DNA from: Nonomuraea helvata
GTDB taxonomy: Bacteria; Actinomycetota; Actinomycetes; Streptosporangiales; Streptosporangiaceae
Reading direction: 5' to 3'
Assembly (NCBI RefSeq): GCF_039535785.1
Contig: NZ_BAAAXV010000008.1
Location: forward strand, 62,001-126,000
Length of the DNA: 64,000 bases
The translations under genes were made by a program, and so were the position numbers. The notes beneath the pieces are model-generated. The model had not been told where the DNA came from. It searched no databases and saw nothing but the letters and a program-made list of their open reading frames with translations. Below, piece after piece: positions 58,673 through 64,000 of the stretch (position 1 is the stretch's first letter; every line of letters starts with the position of its first letter).

Positions 58673-61186
58673 ATGGACAAGTACGAGCTGTACTGCCTTG
58701 TGGATCCGTGTTTCTACGACACTCTCGAACACAGCACGGCCGAAGACGCCGACTTTCCCCTTGTACGCGAGCCCGTTCCCGCCGGCTGGTCGAACGCACT
58801 GACCGACACGTGGTGCTATTACGCCCCCGACAACGAACCGCCCCTGCCCGCCCAGGGCTGGAAGATCCATGTTTCCGCCCGCGTGGAGGACGCCGAGAAG
58901 GCCATTGCCGCCGTATGGGACTACTGCGTCCCGCGGGGGATCGCGTTCAAGTTCCTGCGCGGCACCCCGGTGCTCGTCATGGTCAACTCCAAGGCCGCCT
59001 CCCGGGCGTCCAGCGGCAAGCTGATCACTGTTTACCCCAGGGACGAGGGCCAGCTCGAGCTCGTGCTCAAGGAGCTCGACGAGCTGCTGCGGGACGTCAA
59101 GGGCCCGTACATCCTCAGCGACCTGCGCTACGGCACGGGCCCGCTGTTCGTCAGGTACGGCGGATTCGCCGAACGGCACACCCTGTCCGCGGCCGGCGAA
59201 CGCGTGCTGGCCCTCGAGGACGGCGACGGGCGGCTCGTGCCCGACGTGCGGGGCGCGACGTTCTCGGTCCCGCCGTGGACGACGCTGCCCGGGTTCCTGG
59301 AGCCGCATCTGGCCGCGCGCAACGCCGTGACCACGAGCGGGCTGCCGTACGAGATCGAGAAGGTGCTGCACTTCTCCAACGGCGGCGGCGTCTACCTGGC
59401 GCGGGACACCCGCACGGGGGAGCAGGTCGTGCTCAAGGAGGCCAGGCCGCACGCCGGGCTCGACGCGGCAGGACGCGACGCCGTCTCCCGGCTCCAGCAC
59501 GAGCGCGACATCCTGCGGCGCCTGTCGGGCCTGCCCGCCGCGCCGGCGCTGCTCGACTACTTCACGCTGGGCGAGCACCACTTCCTCGTGCAGGAGTTCG
59601 TGGACGGCACACCGCTGCAGCGGCGCCTCGTGCACCGCTACCCCCTGACCCGCGCCGACCGCACCGACCAGGACCTCGCCGACTACACCGCGTGGGCGGT
59701 CGAGACGTCGGAGAGCGTGGAACGGGCGGTCGAGTCGCTGCACGAGCGCGGGGTCGTCTTCGGCGACCTGCACCCTGACAACATCCTGCTGACCGCCGAC
59801 GGCCGGGTGGCGCTGATCGACTACGAGGTCGCCACGCTCGCCGAGGACGGCGGCCGCGCCGCGCTCGCCCACCCCGCCTTCATCGCGCCCCCCGACCGCC
59901 AGGGCGTGGACGTGGACAGGTACGCGCTGGCCTGCCTGCGCCTCGGCCTGTTCGCGCCGCAGTGCACGATCATGCTGCCGCTGCACCGCGCCAAGGCGGC
60001 CCACCTGGGGGAGATCGTCAAGGAGACGTTCCCCGTGCCGGGGCACCTGGTGGACGCGGCCGTCGCGACCGTCGGCGCGGACGGCGAGCCCGTGACCATG
60101 CCGGAGAGCTGGCCCGAGCTGCGCGACGCGATGTGCCGGGCCATCGTGGCCGCCGCCACCCCCGAGCGGGACGACCGGCTCTTCCCCGGCGACGTGGCCC
60201 AGTTCCAGCCGGGCGGCGGGTTCAACCTGGCCTACGGAGCGGCCGGCGTGCTGTTCGCGCTCCACCGCGCGGGCCTCGGGCCGTTCCCCGAATACGAGCG
60301 CTGGTTACGCGAGCACGCGCGCCGCCCCGTCCAGGGCTCGGGACTCGGCCTGTACGACGGGCTGCACGGCATCGCGTACGTGCTCGACCTGCTCGGACAC
60401 CACCAGGACGCCGACGACCTCATCGAGGTCTGCCTGCGCGAGAAGTGGGAGCGCCTGGAGTCGGCGCTGTTCTCCGGCCTGTCCGGCATCGGGCTGAACC
60501 TGCTGCGCTCCGGCCGCACCGACCTCGCCCTGCGCGCGGCGGACATCTGCGCCGAACGGCTCGCCGCCCCCGTCCCCGAGCTCAGCGGCGGCAGCAACCC
60601 CAAGGCCGGGCTCATGTACGGCTCGTCGGGTCCCGCGCTGCTCTTCCTGCACGCGTATGAGCACACCGCGGACCCGGCGCTGCTCGATCTGGCGGCGACC
60701 GCGCTCCGGCAGGACCTGCGGCGCTGCCGGCACTCCGCGGACGGCTCGCTCCAGGTGAACCAGGGCTGGCGGCTGCTGCCGTACCTGGACGAGGGGTCGG
60801 CCGGCATCGCCCTGGTGCTGGAGCGCTATCTCGCGCACAGGCACGACGAGGAGCTCGCCACGGCCCTGGCCGAGCTGCGACTGGCCGGGCAGGCCGGCTT
60901 CTTCGTGCAGTCCGGGCTGTTCACCGGGCGCGCGGGCATGCTCGCGGCCCGCACGGGCGACCCGCGCGAGCACATCAAGGGCCTGAGATGGCACGCGCTG
61001 CCGTACGGCGGAGGCCTGGCCTTCCCCGGCGACCAGCTGCTGCGCCTCTCCATGGATTTCGCGACCGGAACGGCGGGCGTGCTCTTCGCCCTCGGCACGT
61101 CGCTGGGCGACCAGCCGGGCCATCTGCCGTTCCTCGAGGCCGCTCCCGAGCGGCCTGCCCCCGACGAGCTCCGGAAGGAGGTGTAG
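58673..61186 (+). CDS. Class III lanthionine synthetase (LanKC/RamC-like)
   Basis: A three-domain protein of 837 residues. The N-terminal lyase region (about 1-215) starts MDKYELYCLVDPCFYDTLEH. A Ser/Thr-kinase-like domain (about 230-480) has a lysine in VVLKEARP, catalytic loop VVFGDLHPDNILLT and metal aspartate LIDYEVATL. The C-terminal LanC-like cyclase (about 500-830) has GLYDGLHGIAYVLDLLG and GTAGVLFALG but no Cys-Cys-His zinc set, as expected for class III rather than class IV. It phosphorylates Ser/Thr of the precursor, eliminates phosphate and forms lanthionine or labionin rings. The precursor gene starts 4 bases after its stop. Confidence 0.95.
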   Translation: MDKYELYCLVDPCFYDTLEHSTAEDADFPLVREPVPAGWSNALTDTWCYYAPDNEPPLPAQGWKIHVSARVEDAEKAIAAVWDYCVPRGIAFKFLRGTPVLVMVNSKAASRASSGKLITVYPRDEGQLELVLKELDELLRDVKGPYILSDLRYGTGPLFVRYGGFAERHTLSAAGERVLALEDGDGRLVPDVRGATFSVPPWTTLPGFLEPHLAARNAVTTSGLPYEIEKVLHFSNGGGVYLARDTRTGEQVVLKEARPHAGLDAAGRDAVSRLQHERDILRRLSGLPAAPALLDYFTLGEHHFLVQEFVDGTPLQRRLVHRYPLTRADRTDQDLADYTAWAVETSESVERAVESLHERGVVFGDLHPDNILLTADGRVALIDYEVATLAEDGGRAALAHPAFIAPPDRQGVDVDRYALACLRLGLFAPQCTIMLPLHRAKAAHLGEIVKETFPVPGHLVDAAVATVGADGEPVTMPESWPELRDAMCRAIVAAATPERDDRLFPGDVAQFQPGGGFNLAYGAAGVLFALHRAGLGPFPEYERWLREHARRPVQGSGLGLYDGLHGIAYVLDLLGHHQDADDLIEVCLREKWERLESALFSGLSGIGLNLLRSGRTDLALRAADICAERLAAPVPELSGGSNPKAGLMYGSSGPALLFLHAYEHTADPALLDLAATALRQDLRRCRHSADGSLQVNQGWRLLPYLDEGSAGIALVLERYLAHRHDEELATALAELRLAGQAGFFVQSGLFTGRAGMLAARTGDPREHIKGLRWHALPYGGGLAFPGDQLLRLSMDFATGTAGVLFALGTSLGDQPGHLPFLEAAPERPAPDELRKEV

Positions 61187-61190
61187 ACGA

Positions 61191-61322
61191 ATGGTCCTTC
61201 TCGACCTTCAGGGTCTCGAGGCTCCCACGGCCAGCGACGTCGCCAGCGGCGGCAGCACGCTGACGGTGCTGTCCTGCCACTCTGGCAAGCCCAGCAACCT
61301 CAGTGTCGCAATTTGCCACTGA
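61191..61322 (+). CDS. Class III lanthipeptide precursor (SapB/RamS-like, 43 residues)
   Basis: The peptide starts MVLLDLQGLEAPTASDVASG, whose LLDLQGLE is the leader box recognised by LanKC enzymes, as in RamS. The core (about 21-43) carries S22-x2-T25-x3-C29 and S35-x2-S38-x3-C42, two copies of the S/T-xx-S/T-xxx-C motif that forms labionin or lanthionine rings, with the same spacing as in SapB. Five residues separate the two rings (HSGKP) compared with two in SapB, and the second position of ring one is Thr. A near-perfect AAGGAGGTG site sits before the ATG. SapB-type peptides are surfactants that help aerial hyphae rise from the colony. Confidence 0.93.
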   Translation: MVLLDLQGLEAPTASDVASGGSTLTVLSCHSGKPSNLSVAICH

Positions 61323-61334
61323 TCAGTAATAGCA

Positions 61335-61365
61335 GTCCCCGCGCCGTCACCGGCGGCGCGGGGAC
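61335..61365 (+). terminator. Hairpin between precursor and transporter genes (attenuator-like)
   Basis: A perfect 12-bp stem, GTCCCCGCGCCG (61335-61346) with CGGCGCGGGGAC (61354-61365), 7-base loop, starts 13 bases after the precursor stop and 22 bases before the transporter start. It probably lets most transcripts end after the precursor gene, giving more peptide than transporter. Confidence 0.65.
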
Positions 61366-61386
61366 GCAGACGTAAGGAGACACCGG

Positions 61387-63060
61387 GTGCTAGCGGGAGA
61401 CCGGCTGGTGATCGGCGCGGTGCGGCGCAGCGGCCCCTGGCCCGCCGTGCTGGCCGTCACGGCGGTCGTGGGCGCGGCCGGTGAGTTGGCGATCCCGTAC
61501 CTGGTCGGCCGCACCGTGGATGCCTTCGTCACGCGCCAGCCGGACGGCACCCCGTGGCTGGCGCTCTCCGCCGGCGCCGTGGCGGCCGTCGTGGCCGGCG
61601 AGAGCCTCGGCATCTGGGCCCGCGGCGCCGGCGGCGCGTACGCGGCGGCCACGCTGCGGCGGGCCGTCCTGCGCCATGTGCTCGGGGCCGGGAACGCCGC
61701 CACCCGCCGCTTCCCCGGAGGCGAGCTGGTCACCAGGGCCGGACTGAACGCCGAGGAGGTGGGCCGGGCGCCCGAGACGGTCACCGGCGCGCTGGCGCTC
61801 CTGGTGCCGACCGTGGGGGCGCTGGTCGCTCTCACGCTCATCTCGCCCGTCCTGACGCTGACGCTCGGGGCGGGCATCGTGGTCATCCTGCTCGTGCTCC
61901 GTGCCTTCCTCCGCGCCTCGACGATGATCTCGGGCGGCTACCAGCAGGTGCAGGGGGAGATCGCCGCGCGGCTCGTGGACGCCATGGAGGGGGCGCGCAC
62001 GATCGCCGCGGCGGGGACCGCGGCCCAGGAAGCGCGGCGCGTGCTCGCGCCGCTGCCCCGCTTGCGCGCGCACGGGATGTCGTTGTGGCGGGCCAACGCG
62101 GGGGCCGCGGTCCAGTCGGGCCTGGTGGTGCCGCTGCTGGAGGTCGCGGTGCTGATCGCCGGTGGCTTCATGCTCGCCTCCGGCCGCCTCACCGTCGGTG
62201 AGCTGTACGCGGCCGCCCGCTACGCCGTGCTCGGAGCGTCCCTGAGCACCTCTCTCGGCTTCGTCGGCGGCCTCGCCCGTGCCCGGGCGGCCGCGGAACG
62301 GGTCGCCGAGATCTTCGGCCTCACCCCGGTCGCGCACGGCACGCGGACGCTCCCGCCCGGTCCCGGGACGGTCGAGTTCCGCGACGTGGCCGTGGACGGG
62401 CTGACCGTCGGCGACCTGACGCTCCCCGGCGGCTCGGTGACCGCCGTGGTCGGGCGGTCCGGGTCGGGCAAGTCCCTGCTGGCCGCCCTGGCGGGCCGGC
62501 TGGCCGATCCGGGGCGCGGTGCCGTCCTGCTCGACGGGGTCCCGCTGCGGGAGCTGTCGCGGGAGGAGCTGAGAAGAGCCATCGGATACGCCTTCGAACG
62601 TCCGGTCCTGGTGGGCGAGACGGTGGCCGAGGCGATCTCCCAGGAACCGGCCTCCCAGGAACCGGCCCCGATGGTGGAGGCGGCGCAGGCGGCGTGCGCG
62701 GACGCGTTCGTCCGGCGGCTGCCGCTCGGGTACGGCACACCCCTCCGCGACGCCCCGATGTCCGGGGGCGAGCGGCAGCGGATCGGCCTCGCGCGGGCCT
62801 TCGCGCAGGGCGAGCGGCTGCTGGTGCTCGACGACGCCACCTCGAGCCTCGACACGGTGACGGAGCGCCAGGTGAGCCGGGCCCTCACCACCGACCGCCG
62901 CGCCCGCACCCGGCTGATCGCGGCCCACCGGCCCGCCACCGCCGCCCGCGCCGACCAGGTCGTCTGGCTGGAGAACGGCGTGGTGCGCGCCTACGGGCCG
63001 CACCACGTGCTGTGGGAGGACCCCGCCTATCGGGCGGTCTTCCAGGGGACAGAGCCGTGA
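61387..63060 (+). CDS. ABC transporter, membrane-ATPase fusion (RamA-like)
   Basis: An exporter half-transporter of 557 residues with a GTG start and AAGGAG site. Six membrane spans in the first 300 residues are followed by an ATPase domain: Walker A VGRSGSGKSLLAAL, signature MSGGERQRIGLARA, Walker B LLVLDDATSSLD and H-loop AAHRP. The Walker B ends DD where most ABC proteins have DE, so the catalytic glutamate is an aspartate and this subunit may hydrolyse ATP poorly (inference). With the next gene it should form a heterodimer exporting the processed lanthipeptide. Confidence 0.92.
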   Translation: MLAGDRLVIGAVRRSGPWPAVLAVTAVVGAAGELAIPYLVGRTVDAFVTRQPDGTPWLALSAGAVAAVVAGESLGIWARGAGGAYAAATLRRAVLRHVLGAGNAATRRFPGGELVTRAGLNAEEVGRAPETVTGALALLVPTVGALVALTLISPVLTLTLGAGIVVILLVLRAFLRASTMISGGYQQVQGEIAARLVDAMEGARTIAAAGTAAQEARRVLAPLPRLRAHGMSLWRANAGAAVQSGLVVPLLEVAVLIAGGFMLASGRLTVGELYAAARYAVLGASLSTSLGFVGGLARARAAAERVAEIFGLTPVAHGTRTLPPGPGTVEFRDVAVDGLTVGDLTLPGGSVTAVVGRSGSGKSLLAALAGRLADPGRGAVLLDGVPLRELSREELRRAIGYAFERPVLVGETVAEAISQEPASQEPAPMVEAAQAACADAFVRRLPLGYGTPLRDAPMSGGERQRIGLARAFAQGERLLVLDDATSSLDTVTERQVSRALTTDRRARTRLIAAHRPATAARADQVVWLENGVVRAYGPHHVLWEDPAYRAVFQGTEP

Positions 63061-64000
63061 GACGGCGGGAGCGTGCCGGCATCGGATTCTGGCGGGCGTT
63101 GAGCCGGGAGCCGCGGCGGCTCGTCGCCATGGGGCTCTGGTCCGTGCTGGAGGCCGCGCCCGCGTTCCTCATCGGGCACGCCGTCGCGCGCGCCATCGAG
63201 GACGGGTTCGCCAGGGCCGAGCCCGTGACCGGACTGGCGTGGCTGGCGGCGCTGGGCGTCGCGTGGCTGGTCGCGGCCGTGGCCGCGCGGCAGGTCGTGC
63301 TCTGCGTGGCTGCGGTGGCGGAGCCGTTCAGGGACGACCTCCTGGCCCACGTCGTCGAAGGGACCCTGCGCCAGGCCGACGGGCGCGACAGCGCCGCGGT
63401 GGCCAGGGCGACGCTCCAGGTGGAGCTGGCCAGGGACGCCTTCGCGGCCGTGGTCACCACCGTCAGGGGGTTCGCGTTCACGGTGGTCAGCGTGGTGCTC
63501 GGGCTGGTCACGCTGGCCCCGCAGGCGCTCGCCCTCGTGCTGCCACCGTTCGCGGCCGGGCTCGCGCTGTTCCTGGCGTCGCTGCCCGCCCTCGCGCGCA
63601 GGCAGCGGGCTTTCCTGCTGGCCGACGAGAGGCTGGCCGACGCCATGACGGGCGTGGCCGGCGGTCTGCGTGACATCGAGGCGTGCGGCCTGCAGGATCG
63701 CACGTACGAGCGGCTCGATCGCCAGGTCGGCGACCAGGCCGCCGCCGCGCGGGCGCTCGCCCGGGTGACGGCCGCCCGCACGGCCGCCCTCGCCGTGGGC
63801 GGCTGGCTGCCCGTCATGCTCGTGCTGGCCGGGACCCCATGGCTGCTGGACGGCGGCCTCGGCCCCGGCGTGATCGTCGGCACGCTCGCCTACGTCGCGC
63901 AGTCCCTGGCCCCCGCACTCGGCGGCCTCGTACAGGGCCTCAGCGTCAGCGGCGTCCGGCTGGCCGCCACGCTGCGCCGCATCGCCGCCTCCGCCCCGCC
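63057..64000 (+). CDS. ABC transporter, second half-transporter (RamB-like), partial
   Basis: The GTG at 63057 overlaps the stop of the first transporter gene (GTGA). The 314 codons inside the window encode the membrane domain only (RRRERAGIGFWRALSREPRR, then several spans to GTLAYVAQSLAPALGGLVQG); the ATPase domain must lie beyond base 64000. The order synthetase, precursor, transporter, transporter is the same as ramC-ramS-ramA-ramB of Streptomyces. Whether a response regulator gene follows, as ramR does there, cannot be seen. Confidence 0.9.
   Translation, partial: MRRRERAGIGFWRALSREPRRLVAMGLWSVLEAAPAFLIGHAVARAIEDGFARAEPVTGLAWLAALGVAWLVAAVAARQVVLCVAAVAEPFRDDLLAHVVEGTLRQADGRDSAAVARATLQVELARDAFAAVVTTVRGFAFTVVSVVLGLVTLAPQALALVLPPFAAGLALFLASLPALARRQRAFLLADERLADAMTGVAGGLRDIEACGLQDRTYERLDRQVGDQAAAARALARVTAARTAALAVGGWLPVMLVLAGTPWLLDGGLGPGVIVGTLAYVAQSLAPALGGLVQGLSVSGVRLAATLRRIAASAP

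Overview
The window comes from a high-GC, filamentous-type actinomycete. Nearly every codon ends in G or C, GTG and TTG starts are common, and several starts look leaderless, with a -10 box 6 to 8 bases upstream. A CvnABCD conservon and a SapB-type morphogenetic lanthipeptide locus also fit. Gene content resembles Streptosporangiales such as Nonomuraea, but that assignment is inference. No tRNA, rRNA, insertion sequence or CRISPR array was seen.

Bases 1-5,600 hold a LacI regulator, a PLP transsulfuration-type enzyme, a three-gene sugar ABC importer behind a palindromic LacI-type operator, and prephenate dehydratase. Bases 5,700-10,090 hold an unannotated-looking 46-residue Arg/Trp-rich peptide gene, a DUF2231 membrane protein, a secreted double rubrerythrin and a DUF485/ActP acetate permease pair.

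Bases 10,200-22,900 form a glycan-utilisation locus: glycosidases of clan GH-D, GH38 and GH35 type, a ROK kinase, a SIS isomerase, a double metallo-beta-lactamase protein and a LacI regulator. It is partly decayed. An ABC importer is reduced to a signal-peptide/permease remnant, and a GH84 O-GlcNAcase-like gene carries three frameshifts. One LacI-type operator motif recurs at three of its promoters.

Bases 22,900-29,900 are accessory metabolism and regulators (SDR, DUF998, SnoaL plus MFS with TetR, MarR with an F420/flavin oxidoreductase, Rpn-like nuclease). Bases 29,868-38,984 pair a conservon (cvnD-C-B-A) with a compact diterpenoid cluster: class I synthase, class II cyclase with a DxDTT motif, P450 and GGPP synthase. 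The two cyclase genes meet tail to tail and share a CTAG as overlapping stop codons.

Bases 39,000-57,200 carry an aldo-keto reductase with a TetR gene, a wax ester synthase, sulfite oxidase, an XRE/MmyB regulator, alcohol dehydrogenase, an FAD monooxygenase with a TetR gene, and a four-gene run of membrane protein, SDR, ECF41/SigJ sigma factor and P450. A trypsin-like protease with a small companion secreted protein, PolX and a second aldo-keto reductase follow.

Bases 57,358-64,000 are a class III lanthipeptide (SapB/ram-like) locus: histidine kinase, LanKC synthetase, a 43-residue precursor with two S/T-xx-S/T-xxx-C ring motifs, and two ABC transporter half-proteins, the second cut by the window edge. 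The precursor gene and the Arg/Trp-rich peptide gene are both too short for ordinary ORF cut-offs.
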